Assembly: GCF_001427385.1 (NCBI RefSeq) | Contig: NZ_LMGJ01000012.1 | Location: 481,623 to 545,622, forward strand | DNA length: 64,000 nucleotides | Source of the DNA: Mesorhizobium sp. Root157 | Lineage (GTDB): Bacteria; Pseudomonadota; Alphaproteobacteria; Rhizobiales; Rhizobiaceae | Reading direction: 5' to 3' | Part shown: positions 8,216 to 16,048 of the stretch, one piece after another | How the letters are laid out: each line of letters starts with the position of its first letter | Numbering within the stretch: position 1 is the stretch's first letter | The notes under the pieces: model-generated | What the model saw: only the letters and a program-made list of their open reading frames with translations | Database searches by the model: none | What the model was told of the DNA's origin: nothing | Translations under genes and position numbers: made by a program

Positions 8216-8786
8216 GAAGGATACGCCTTACACGATACGCCACTAAAGCGCCCGGCGCTGCCGCTTGTGTGGCGGCTGCGCCATGGGCAGGAACAATGCT
8301 CAAATTAGCATCTATCCGTTAGCGTTCCGTTAACCCTCTGATGGCCTTATCGGGATGGAGGCGTTGCGTTGTGCTCCGGGGAAACCGAGAGGAATGCGCG
8401 AACATGGGCATAGTCCTGTCTTTCACGCCGCGGTCGGCGGCAATCAAGAGAACTTCGAACCAAACGGCTGCCGCGGTGGTCATTTTCCCAGGCGTTCGCT
8501 ATGAACGAGGGGAAGCGACAGCACCTGACCACACGTCCGCAACGATGGCGGCGCCGGCGCCTCGGGCCAAGCCGGATCAGCGCCATTAAAGCGATTCCAG
8601 GAAAAGTGGGCCCCGGTTTTCCAACCGGAATTGCGTAAAAGAAGAACGGTCTACCGCTCTTGACGGAACTGGAACCGTCCGAGCCTGGAGCACGTCGCGG
8701 TCTTTCAGATCCGCTGGCGCGCTCTAAGTATTTGTTTTTATGCATGTCGTTATCCCGAAACCGGTCCCATTTTCGGGCGACATGCA
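8216..8786. other. Gene-free region with a CtrA-like box and a palindromic repeat
   Basis: About 570 bases. The left part (8216-8340) is the upstream region of the DUF2336 gene. The middle contains only short shadow frames. The right part (8588-8790) is a compound repeat described separately. No gene supported. Confidence 0.6.
8319..8333. promoter_or_regulatory. CtrA-like box upstream of the DUF2336 gene
   Basis: TTAG-N7-TTAA with the right half followed by CC, close to the TTAA-N7-TTAA(C) site of the cell-cycle regulator CtrA. It lies 104 bases upstream of the GTG start. One mismatch; unverified. Confidence 0.35.
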
Positions 8787-8790
8787 TTAG
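8588..8790. repeat. Palindromic intergenic repeat of rhizobial type
   Basis: Two modules. The left one (8588-8640) reads AGCGATTCCAGGAAAAGTG, then CGGTTTTCC, then CCGGAATTGCGTAAAA. The right one (8719-8790) is a hairpin: ATGCATGTCG (8740-8749) pairs with CGACATGCAT (8778-8787) and CCCGAAA (8754-8760) with TTTCGGG (8771-8777). I recognise both from memory as short repeats dispersed between genes in Mesorhizobium genomes. The hairpin abuts the stop codon of the DUF1254 gene and may also end its transcript. Confidence 0.75.
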
Positions 8791-9335
8791 AATTCCCGCA
8801 GCGTGCAGGAACTCTGGTCGAGGAAGCGCGAGATAGAAGGCTTCCAGCTCTCGTCGGGAACGAAGGCGCGAACGACGATGATGCCTTCATCTATCGGGGT
8901 CTCGATGAAGATCGAACTCTCCATATCCTCCGGCAGTTCCTTGCGGACTTCAAGCATTTGGGCCGGAGTGAGTGCCACGGCATCGAGCAGGCCATTGGTG
9001 GCGCTGTGGTCGTTGAAACTGTAGATGTTGTGGCCGCTGCGGTCGTAGATAGACACGGACCAGAACGGCACGGTGTCCGTTGCTTTGATCTGGACCATGC
9101 CGTCGGTCAGGTCGAAGCGGCAGGCGACGGCAAAAAACAGCGGATCGACCGATTTGACGACCGGCGGACCGCCGGCTTCCGCGTCGAGCCGTGTCATCTT
9201 GTAGAGGTCCGACGCTTGCGCGAGCCGCGACCAGGCATCCCGTTCTGAAAAGTCCGGCACCATGAGCAGTACGGTAATGTGGACGATGCCGGCGCCGACC
9301 AGCCCCACAAGCACGACGTAAATGAGCTTACGCAT
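8787..9335 (-). CDS. DUF1254 domain-type membrane-anchored protein
   Basis: A 182-residue protein with one N-terminal hydrophobic segment (MRKLIYVVLVGLVGAGIVHI) and a periplasmic or secreted domain of the DUF1254 type (FFAVACRFDL, FWSVSIYDRSGHNIYSFND). Related proteins in other bacteria fuse DUF1254 and DUF1214 in one chain; here they are two adjacent genes. The ATG at 9335 was chosen because the anchor starts there; its first 8 bases overlap the end of the upstream DUF1214 gene, so translation is coupled. Function is not known; an envelope role is inferred from the anchor. Confidence 0.8.
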   Translation of the reverse strand: MRKLIYVVLVGLVGAGIVHITVLLMVPDFSERDAWSRLAQASDLYKMTRLDAEAGGPPVVKSVDPLFFAVACRFDLTDGMVQIKATDTVPFWSVSIYDRSGHNIYSFNDHSATNGLLDAVALTPAQMLEVRKELPEDMESSIFIETPIDEGIIVVRAFVPDESWKPSISRFLDQSSCTLREF

Positions 9336-9912
9336 GGCAGCCGGTCCTTGTGACCTGCGGCAAGTTGATGTCGGACAGGCCGGTGCTGCTGGCGATCGGC
9401 GTGTCATAGAAGGTGAGCACGAAATACAGGGCGCCCGTCCCCTGGGTATAAAGCCAGTTTCCCGGCGATGGACGATTGCCGACCGAGATCAGGGCAGTGT
9501 TATCGGCATTGTGCAGGATCTGATAGGATTGCAATGCGGCTGGGCGTGGCTTGCCGGTATCGATGACATCGAGCGACTGATCGGCGGCGTAGAGCGTCCA
9601 GAAGCGGGCGATCGGAAAGCTGCCGTCGATCGTATAGGTGCATTCCCGCTTGAGCGGCTCGCCGCTTGAATCGTGTTCGGCAACGAAGGCAAGCCCTTCT
9701 GCCCGGCCAAGTGCCAGTACGCCTTCCCGCGAAATCCGTGCCTTGGAATAGGGGTCTGCGTCGGACGTGCCGATATCCGGAAATGCGGTCCAAGCGCCGA
9801 TCGTGATAGCGCCCACGCCTTTCTGAGCCTGAAGCGTGTACCAGACGCTCGCGCCACCGCCGCCGATGGCGATGACAAGCGCAACGAGCGTCAGGAGGGC
9901 ATTCTTGAGCAT
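9328..9912 (-). CDS. DUF1214 domain-type membrane-anchored protein
   Basis: A 194-residue protein with an N-terminal membrane segment (LLTLVALVIAIGGGGASVWY) and a DUF1214 domain: SFPIARFWTLYAAD, then SVGNRPSPGNWLYTQG and a C-terminal strand YFVLTFYDTP. DUF1214 usually forms the C-terminal half of DUF1254-DUF1214 proteins. Here it is encoded first, with its stop overlapping the DUF1254 gene start, so the halves are presumably made together and may form one complex. Start ATG 9912 places the hydrophobic segment at the N-terminus; the upstream extension to 9945 is not needed. Confidence 0.82.
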   Translation of the reverse strand: MLKNALLTLVALVIAIGGGGASVWYTLQAQKGVGAITIGAWTAFPDIGTSDADPYSKARISREGVLALGRAEGLAFVAEHDSSGEPLKRECTYTIDGSFPIARFWTLYAADQSLDVIDTGKPRPAALQSYQILHNADNTALISVGNRPSPGNWLYTQGTGALYFVLTFYDTPIASSTGLSDINLPQVTRTGCHA

Positions 9913-10017
9913 CAATCCGTCACTGGTTGTGGGTGAATCTCGCAAACCGGAGTAGCGCGGGGTTGATCACTAAGGCAAGGCGGCACGGCCAAGCTGAGGA
10001 GATCTTGCGCCGATTTC

Positions 10018-12177
10018 CTACAGCGCGGACAAGGTTTCTGGTTCGCTGGCCGGTTGCAGCGGCGGTGCCGAGCGGAACTGCATGTTCATGTCGCGCAAAA
10101 CATGCGTGGTGCGGCTGGAAAGAACGGGAGGACGTTCGGGGGCGGTCCTGTCTGCCGCGTCCCGGGCCGCTTCCTTTTCCGCTTCTTTCGCCTTTGCCGA
10201 CGTTTCGGCATCGACAAATGGATGGTCGATGCCGGGGATGGGCTTCAGATCGATATTCTGATGTGCGTAGACCATCAGGCGCTGCCAGATCATTGCCGGC
10301 AGCGAGCCGCCGGTCATGTTCCTGGTCGGGGTGTAATCGTCATTGCCGAGCCACACGGCAGCCGTGTAGTTGCCGGTGAAGCCGACGTACCATGCATCGC
10401 GGTAGGACTGGCTGGTGCCGGTTTTGCCGCCGGAGACGATGCCGGGCAGCGCGGCGCGCCGCGCAGTGCCGATGACCGGCACCTGGACCAGCATGGAGTT
10501 CATGTATTTGACCGCCTGCTCCGACAGCACCCGGTGCGGCGGCGAAGCGTCCTTGGCGAAATCGTAGACGACCTCGCCGGTGTGGGTGACGAGTTGGGTG
10601 ATGCCGTGCCGGCTTCCGACCATGCCGTCCTGGGCAAAGACACTGTAGCCCGTGGCCTGGTCCATCACGGTCATGCCCGAAGTGCCCAGCACCATGGTCT
10701 TGTGCGATTCCAGTTGCGACTCGACGCCCATCGCCTCCGCCATTTCCTTGATCGGCTTGATGCCGAGCTTGTCCTTGGCAAGGCGTACGGGGACGGTGTT
10801 GATGGATTTCACCAGTGCGGTGGTGACGGTCATGCTGCCGGCCGATGCGCCGTTGTAGTTGCCGGGGTGCCAGTTCCCCCAACTGACCGGTGCGCCCGAG
10901 ACGATCGAATCCGGCGTCAGGCCGTGCTCCATCGCGGTCGCATAGACATAGACCTTGAAGGAAGAACCCGGCTGCCTGAGCGCCTTGGTGGCGCGGTTGA
11001 ACTGGCTCGCGCCATAGTCACGGCCGCCGACCAGCGCCCGGACCGCGCCATTGGTCTCGATGACCACGATGGCGCCCTGGGAAGCGTGATAGTCCTTGCC
11101 GAATTGGCGCAGGTGAAATTCCAGCGATTCCTCGGCGGCTTGCTGGATATTGGGATCGTAGGTGGTGTGGGCGACCAATGAGTGCTGGCCGGACTTCATG
11201 GCCAGCCGCTTCACTTCCTCGAAAGCCCAGTCGAGATAGTAATCGGGGCTCTTGCGGTCGCCGCGGTCGACGACATCGGCGGGATGTCGGCGCGCCTGCA
11301 ACACCTGGCCTTCGGTCATGAAGCCGCTGTCGACCAGATTGCTCAGGACCACGTTGGCGCGGGCGCGCGCCTCCGGCAGGTTGATGTGCGGGGCGTATTT
11401 GGTCGGCGCCTTGAAGAGCCCGGCAAGCATCGCGGCTTCGGCAAGGGTCAGATCCTTGACGCTCTTGCCGAAATAGAAGTCGGCAGCGGCTTCGATGCCG
11501 AACGTGCCGCCGCCCATGTAGGAGCGGTCGAGATAAAGCTGCAGGATTTCCTTTTTCGACAGATTGGCCTCAAGCCAAAGCGACAGGAAGGCTTCCTTGA
11601 TCTTGCGCTCGAGGGTGCGCTCGTTGGTCAGGAAAAGGTTCTTTGCCAGTTGCTGGGTGATGCTGGAGCCGCCCTGCACGACCGAGTTGGCGCGGACGTT
11701 TTCGGTCATGGCCCGCATCAGGCCAAGGACATCAATGCCGTAATGCTCAAAGAAGCGCCGGTCCTCGGTGGCCAGAACCGCTTTGATGACATGATCGGGC
11801 ATCTGGTCGACAGGTACGGAATCGCGCTGGATGATGCCGCGCTGGCCGATCTCGTTGCCGTAGCGGTCGAGGAACATGACGGCGAAATCGTCCTGGGCGC
11901 GCCAGTCGCCGCCCGTTTCCTGGAAGGCGGGCAGAGCAAGGGCAAGCATGACCACGGCGCCGCCGGCGCCCATGGTGAAACCTTCGCTCAACAGTTCGAT
12001 GACGCCGCGGCGCCAGCCTTTGACGCGGAATCGCCGGAAGAAGATGGTGGCCGATTCCCAAAATTCACCCGCCTTGAAGCGGATTTCGTACAGCGATGAA
12101 TCGAGCCAGGCGTCAGCGGCCAGCAGGAATGCGGCAATCGCGCCCCGTCTCTTTTTCGGCTCCAAGGGACTGACCAT
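10018..12177 (-). CDS. Class A penicillin-binding protein (transglycosylase/transpeptidase)
   Basis: A 719-residue bifunctional wall synthase. After a cytoplasmic N-terminus and a membrane helix (about 66-88) comes a GT51 glycosyltransferase domain with catalytic Glu138 in ATEDRRFFEHYG, then QGGSSITQQLAKNLFL, and a transpeptidase domain with the active-site Ser of SSFK (near residue 408), SIN (near 460) and KTGTS (near 592). It polymerises glycan strands and crosslinks peptides in the periplasm. The C-terminal 70 residues are a polar tail. It resembles PBP1A/1C-like proteins of rhizobia; I cannot fix the subclass. It is divergent from the gene transfer agent cluster. Confidence 0.93.
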   Translation of the reverse strand: MVSPLEPKKRRGAIAAFLLAADAWLDSSLYEIRFKAGEFWESATIFFRRFRVKGWRRGVIELLSEGFTMGAGGAVVMLALALPAFQETGGDWRAQDDFAVMFLDRYGNEIGQRGIIQRDSVPVDQMPDHVIKAVLATEDRRFFEHYGIDVLGLMRAMTENVRANSVVQGGSSITQQLAKNLFLTNERTLERKIKEAFLSLWLEANLSKKEILQLYLDRSYMGGGTFGIEAAADFYFGKSVKDLTLAEAAMLAGLFKAPTKYAPHINLPEARARANVVLSNLVDSGFMTEGQVLQARRHPADVVDRGDRKSPDYYLDWAFEEVKRLAMKSGQHSLVAHTTYDPNIQQAAEESLEFHLRQFGKDYHASQGAIVVIETNGAVRALVGGRDYGASQFNRATKALRQPGSSFKVYVYATAMEHGLTPDSIVSGAPVSWGNWHPGNYNGASAGSMTVTTALVKSINTVPVRLAKDKLGIKPIKEMAEAMGVESQLESHKTMVLGTSGMTVMDQATGYSVFAQDGMVGSRHGITQLVTHTGEVVYDFAKDASPPHRVLSEQAVKYMNSMLVQVPVIGTARRAALPGIVSGGKTGTSQSYRDAWYVGFTGNYTAAVWLGNDDYTPTRNMTGGSLPAMIWQRLMVYAHQNIDLKPIPGIDHPFVDAETSAKAKEAEKEAARDAADRTAPERPPVLSSRTTHVLRDMNMQFRSAPPLQPASEPETLSAL

Positions 12178-12288
12178 TTGCGAAGCTGCCCGGCTGCGGA
12201 TCGGCGCGACCTGCCGACCCCGCGTCTTTTCACTTATTCATAGCATGGCGGCAAGGGGGCTGGCTTCGCGAAAATGATGACAGGGTAA

Positions 12289-12302
12289 AATTCCTAGGAA
12301 TT
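12289..12302. promoter_or_regulatory. 14-bp perfect palindrome ahead of the GTA-like promoter
   Basis: AATTCCTAGGAATT is a perfect inverted repeat ending 5 bases before the -35 element of the candidate promoter at 12308. The position fits an operator or activator site. The cognate protein is unknown. Confidence 0.45.
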
Positions 12303-12307
12303 AATTC

Positions 12308-12336
12308 TTGACACCGTTACGGTGGTCTGGTAGTGT
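12308..12336 (+). promoter_or_regulatory. Sigma-70-like promoter of the GTA-like cluster
   Basis: TTGACA (12308-12313) and TAGTGT (12331-12336) separated by exactly 17 bases. The -35 is perfect and the -10 weak, a pattern expected of a promoter needing an activator. It is followed by a leader of about 140 bases. Confidence 0.5.
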
Positions 12337-12476
12337 TTCGCTATCGTCGGAAAAGTGTGATCCTCCGGCTTCCCCTTCAACGCATTGTTGGCTCGCTTCG
12401 CCTCCACCTCTCTTCCTGATGGTCGAGAATGGTGTCGGTACGCGCGGGCGTTTTCGTTCATTCGGAGGTTTCAAGC

Positions 12477-13022
12477 ATGGTTCAGCCGGTCAGCGTCGAA
12501 CGCTGGGCAGCCATTCGCGCGCTGCGCGAAGGCGAGCCGCCAACTTTCCCCCTTCTGGCGGTTGCGACGGATCTCCATCCCGCCACGATTCGCGAAAAGG
12601 CTTCACTCGAGAACTGGAAAAAGCAGGGCTTTCAAAGCCGTATCGTACGCGAGAACTGGGGCGCACACGCCCCGGTGGCGGTAACCACGGCCACCCGGCC
12701 GGTGAACGATCTGCCGCAGGACGGGCAGGGCCATGCCGTGCAGTTGGGCGATTTCGTCACGCGCCGGCTGGCAGAGATGGTCACGGAAGTGGAAACCAAT
12801 GGCGGGCAACTTAACAAGGCGCAGATCGACGCCCTGTGGTCGATGGTCCGCACGGCCGAACGATCCGAGACCTTGGCGAAGGAGCGGACGACCGAGAATG
12901 GGACCACGGACGATGCAGAACTCGCAGCAAGACTTGAGAAGCTCGATGACCGGATCGTCGAGCTGGCTGAGGCCCATGCAGAACGGTTGGTCAGCGGACA
13001 ACATCGGGACGGAATGGACTGA
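12477..13022 (+). CDS. GTA-like small terminase subunit (TerS-type)
   Basis: A 181-residue protein at the position of RcGTA g1. The N-terminal 55 residues look like a helix-turn-helix (FPLLAVATDLHPATIREKAS), and the C-terminal part (about 95-170) is a long charged helix with coiled-coil character, as in small terminases, which recognise DNA and present it to TerL. Start ATG 12477 has GGAGG 8 bases upstream (12464-12468). Its last 47 bases overlap the terminase large subunit gene in another frame. Identity as TerS rests on position and shape, not on a strong motif. Confidence 0.65.
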   Translation: MVQPVSVERWAAIRALREGEPPTFPLLAVATDLHPATIREKASLENWKKQGFQSRIVRENWGAHAPVAVTTATRPVNDLPQDGQGHAVQLGDFVTRRLAEMVTEVETNGGQLNKAQIDALWSMVRTAERSETLAKERTTENGTTDDAELAARLEKLDDRIVELAEAHAERLVSGQHRDGMD

Positions 13023-14256
13023 GCGGCTGCTGGCCGAGTGGGTCGGCCATGCGCGGCCGGCGCAATATCGCTGCCATCGCACGGCAGGCACGTGGCTGGT
13101 CGTCGGCGGGCGTGGCGCGGGAAAGACGCGGCTTGGTGCCGAATGGGTGAATGGCCTGGCCCGGGGTTTGCGCCCCTTTGCCGACTGGAAATACCGCTCC
13201 ATCGCATTGATCGGTGAAACCTTTGCCGATGTGCGCGAGGTGATGATCGACGGCCCTTCGGGGATCAGAACGATTGCACGCGGCAGTCGCCCGCGCTTCG
13301 AGGCGACCCGGCGCCGGCTGGTCTGGGACAATGGCGCGGTCGCTCAGTTTTTCTCTTCCGAGGATCCGGAAAGCCTGCGCGGACCGCAATTCGAGGCGGC
13401 CTGGCTGGATGAATTCGCCAAATGGAAGAACCTTCAGGCTTGCTGGGACATGCTGCAATTCGGCTTGCGGCTGGGAACGCAGCCACGCCAATTGATCACG
13501 ACCACGCCAAGGCCCTTGCCGCTGCTCAAACGCTTGCTGCTTGATCCGGCAGTGGCGGTGACGCGGCTGAGGACCGAGGACAATGCGGCAAACCTCGCTT
13601 CCGGCTTCCTGGAGGCGGTGCGGGGCCGTTATGGCGGTACGCGGCTTGGAAGACAGGAACTCGACGGCGAACTGATCGAGGATCGCGACGACGCCTTGTG
13701 GTCGCGTCAGATGATCGAACGAGCGGCCATTGGCGGCACCGCCGAATTGCGCCGGATCGTCGTCGCGGTGGATCCTCCGGCAAGTTCGCGCAAGACCTCA
13801 GATGCCTGCGGGATCGTCGCAGCCGGGCTGGATGAGAACGGCTGCGCGGTGGTGCTTGCCGACGCGACAGTCAGCGCAGCAAAACCGCAGGAATGGGCGG
13901 CAAGGGCGGTGACCCTGTTCCATAAGCTGCAGGCCGATTGCCTTGTGGTCGAGGTCAATCAGGGCGGCGAGATGGCAACATCGGTGATCCGCACCGTGGA
14001 TGCAGAAATTCCGGTCAAGGCCGTGCGGGCGCATCGGGGCAAGTGGCTGCGGGCGGAGCCGATTGCGGCGCTCTACCAGCAGGGCAAGGTTCGCCATGTG
14101 GAACGCTTTGCCGAGCTTGAGGACGAGATGTGCGATTTCGGACCGAACGGGCTGTCCAATGGCCGCTCACCCGACCGGATGGACGCATTGGTTTGGGCGA
14201 TCAGCGAATTGATGTCGGGGAGAGCGACGACACCGCGCATCCGCGACTTTCTTTGA
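12976..14256 (+). CDS. GTA/phage terminase large subunit
   Basis: A 426-residue DNA-packaging motor. Walker A is GGRGAGKT (44-51), Walker B is AAWLDE, and the nuclease half starts with VVAVDPPASS, whose Asp is the first metal ligand of the RNase H-like fold. It corresponds to RcGTA g2. The frame is open further upstream, but that part is the TerS gene read in another frame; I chose ATG 12976, which leaves about 43 residues before Walker A. Coupling to TerS by a 47-base overlap is likely. In gene transfer agents TerL fills heads with random host DNA. Confidence 0.93.
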   Translation: MQNGWSADNIGTEWTERLLAEWVGHARPAQYRCHRTAGTWLVVGGRGAGKTRLGAEWVNGLARGLRPFADWKYRSIALIGETFADVREVMIDGPSGIRTIARGSRPRFEATRRRLVWDNGAVAQFFSSEDPESLRGPQFEAAWLDEFAKWKNLQACWDMLQFGLRLGTQPRQLITTTPRPLPLLKRLLLDPAVAVTRLRTEDNAANLASGFLEAVRGRYGGTRLGRQELDGELIEDRDDALWSRQMIERAAIGGTAELRRIVVAVDPPASSRKTSDACGIVAAGLDENGCAVVLADATVSAAKPQEWAARAVTLFHKLQADCLVVEVNQGGEMATSVIRTVDAEIPVKAVRAHRGKWLRAEPIAALYQQGKVRHVERFAELEDEMCDFGPNGLSNGRSPDRMDALVWAISELMSGRATTPRIRDFL

Positions 14257-14413
14257 GAGCCAGGCTGAGAAACCGCCATGGCGGTCTGCAAATGGCGATG
14301 TCCGCGCTTTCGGTACTCACGTACCTGAACGTGCGCTCCGCTCCGGCTCTCGACATAGTCATTTTCGCCGCGCCCTGCCGAATTTTGAATCTGGTTCAAA
14401 CATAGGATTTGCA
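14257..14413. repeat. Palindromic repeat inserted between terL and portal genes
   Basis: 157 gene-free bases in an otherwise tightly packed operon. They contain a 14-bp perfect palindrome ACCGCCATGGCGGT (14272-14285) and, near 14314-14336, mutually exclusive hairpins GGTAC-tcac-GTACC and CACGT-acctga-ACGTG. The block around CTCACGTACCTGAACGTGCG resembles repeats found after genes in Mesorhizobium. It could be a processing site or transcript-end signal. Confidence 0.55.
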
Positions 14414-15610
14414 ATGGCTTGGAAATGGCCCTGGCCTCGCGCTGCCGCGGGGAACGTCGGCGCTCGCGTGGAAATCAAGAATGGCAGCCCGAGCGGCTTC
14501 ATCGCTTTTCATCAGCAGGGCGAAGCTCACTGGACGCGGCGCGACTATGCGACGCTGGCCCGCGAAGGCTTCATGCGCAATCCGATCGTCCATCGGGCGG
14601 TGAGGCTGGTTTCGGAGGCGGCTTCCACCGTTCCCTGGTTGCTCTACGAAGGGGCGGCGGAACTGGTCGAGCATCCGTTGCTGGCACTGCTGGAGCGTCC
14701 CAACCAGCGGCAGGCCGGCGCGACCTTTCTGGAAGCGCTGTATGGGCATCTGCTCCTGGCGGGCAACGCCTATGTCGAACTGATCGATGTGGGCGAGGGG
14801 GTGCGCGAATTGCATCTTTTGCGCCCCGATCGGGTTTCGGTGGTGACCGACGCCGGCGGCTGGCCGGTGGCGCTCGATCATCGCGAAGGCACGGCGCGCC
14901 GCCGCGTGGCCCTAGGGCTGGGCGAACCGGGCGGGGCGATACACCTGACGCTGTTTCATCCGCTGGAGGACCACTACGGATTTCCGCCACTGGAGGCGGC
15001 GTTGATGGCGCTCGATACGCACAACGCGGCCGGGCGCTGGAACAAGGCGCTGCTCGACAATTCGGCGCGGCCGTCGGGAGCGCTGGTCTATGCGCCGAAA
15101 GAGGGCGGCAACCTGACCGATGAGCAATTCGACCGGCTGAAGGCCGAACTGGAACAGGGTTATTCGGGCGCGACGCGCGCCGGCAGGCCATTGCTGCTGG
15201 AAGGCGGACTCGACTGGAAGGCGATGGGCCTGACGCCCAAGGATATGGACTTCGTCGAGGCCAAGCACTCGGCAAGCCGCGATATCGCTCTGGCCTTCGG
15301 CGTGCCGCCGATGCTGCTCGGAATTCCTGGCGACAATACCTATGCCAACTATCAGGAAGCGAACCGCGCCTTCTACCGCCTGACGGTGCTGCCACTGGTG
15401 GTGCGTACCGCGAAGGATTTGTCGGCCTGGCTCGGGCCGGCCTTCGGCGCAGGGCTGCGGTTGTGGTTCGATGCCGACCGGATCGATGGCCTGAGCGGCG
15501 ATCGTGACGCGCTGTGGGCGCGCGTCGAGGCTGCTTCCTTCCTTACGGAAGACGAGAAGCGCGAGGCGGTGGGTTACCAGCCGACGGGCAGGGTAGGGAA
15601 TGGCGAATAG
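14414..15610 (+). CDS. HK97-family phage portal protein (GTA)
   Basis: A 398-residue portal, the dodecameric ring at the head vertex through which DNA passes; equivalent of RcGTA g3. Family traits are the N-terminal FMRNPIVHRAVRLVSEAAST, then HPLLALLERPN, YGHLLLAGNAYVE, LRPDRVSVV and the C-terminal AFGVPPMLLGIPGDNTYANY block. Length is normal. ATG 14414 follows AGGATTTGCA. Downstream of the palindromic repeat. Confidence 0.95.
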   Translation: MAWKWPWPRAAAGNVGARVEIKNGSPSGFIAFHQQGEAHWTRRDYATLAREGFMRNPIVHRAVRLVSEAASTVPWLLYEGAAELVEHPLLALLERPNQRQAGATFLEALYGHLLLAGNAYVELIDVGEGVRELHLLRPDRVSVVTDAGGWPVALDHREGTARRRVALGLGEPGGAIHLTLFHPLEDHYGFPPLEAALMALDTHNAAGRWNKALLDNSARPSGALVYAPKEGGNLTDEQFDRLKAELEQGYSGATRAGRPLLLEGGLDWKAMGLTPKDMDFVEAKHSASRDIALAFGVPPMLLGIPGDNTYANYQEANRAFYRLTVLPLVVRTAKDLSAWLGPAFGAGLRLWFDADRIDGLSGDRDALWARVEAASFLTEDEKREAVGYQPTGRVGNGE

Positions 15611-15703
15611 GACATTTCGGGCTGAGTTCTTTTCGACGTTCCGCGTCCTCTGCTTTCGTCCTGCCACTCGCTACTCCCCTCACTCTCGCTGGAGCGGACG
15701 AAC

Positions 15704-16048
15704 ATGACCGATGACACCTGGCTTTGGGTGGCCAAGGGTGCCGGCGCTATTGCAGGTTCCGCAATATCGTTGGCCTACATCTTGCCGCATGGGCGCCGCG
15801 AGGCGGCGACGCGATTTGCAGTCGGCGTTGTCTGCGGCCTCGTGTTCGGCGGAACCGCCGGGCTGAAGGTGGCGACGGAACTCGGCATCGCCAATGCGAT
15901 CGGTTCGGCCGAACTGATGATGATGGGCTCGGCCGCCGCCAGCCTGTGCGCTTGGTGGGCGCTCGGCTTCATCATGCGAGCTTTCGAGCATAGCTGGCCG
16001 CTGCGCAAATCCCACGAACCTGAACAGGAGAACACCGATGAGCGCTGA
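15704..16048 (+). CDS. DUF6107 small membrane protein of the GTA-like cluster
   Basis: A 114-residue protein with three hydrophobic segments (about 8-27, 38-58 and 75-94) and a charged C-terminus, matching proteins annotated DUF6107 in rhizobia. It lies between portal and protease, where RcGTA has a small extra gene (g3.5). Its end overlaps the protease start by 11 bases. A membrane location is clear; a role in particle assembly or release is only inferred from position. Confidence 0.75.
   Translation: MTDDTWLWVAKGAGAIAGSAISLAYILPHGRREAATRFAVGVVCGLVFGGTAGLKVATELGIANAIGSAELMMMGSAAASLCAWWALGFIMRAFEHSWPLRKSHEPEQENTDER

Larger units (their letters stand above)
12178..12476. other. Divergent promoter region between the PBP gene and the GTA-like cluster
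   Basis: About 300 bases holding the promoter of the PBP gene leftwards and a palindrome and sigma-70-like promoter rightwards (annotated separately). About 140 bases of untranslated leader precede the first cluster gene. Confidence 0.6.

Noticed and set aside
8347..8787. 146-codon minus-strand ORF starting MHVARKWDRFRDND
   Set aside because: It begins inside the palindromic repeat and runs through the left repeat module; frames like this arise from repeat copies and have no domain or codon signal.
10054..12099. Long plus-strand ORFs opposite the penicillin-binding protein gene
   Set aside because: They are antisense shadows of a gene with intact catalytic motifs.
12733..12975. N-terminal extension of the terminase large subunit
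   Set aside because: This stretch is the small terminase gene read in another frame; Walker A spacing fits a start at 12976.
14073..14414. 113-codon minus-strand ORF over the terL-portal junction
   Set aside because: It is the complement of the terminase end plus the palindromic repeat; Arg/Ser-rich with no similarity to a protein family.
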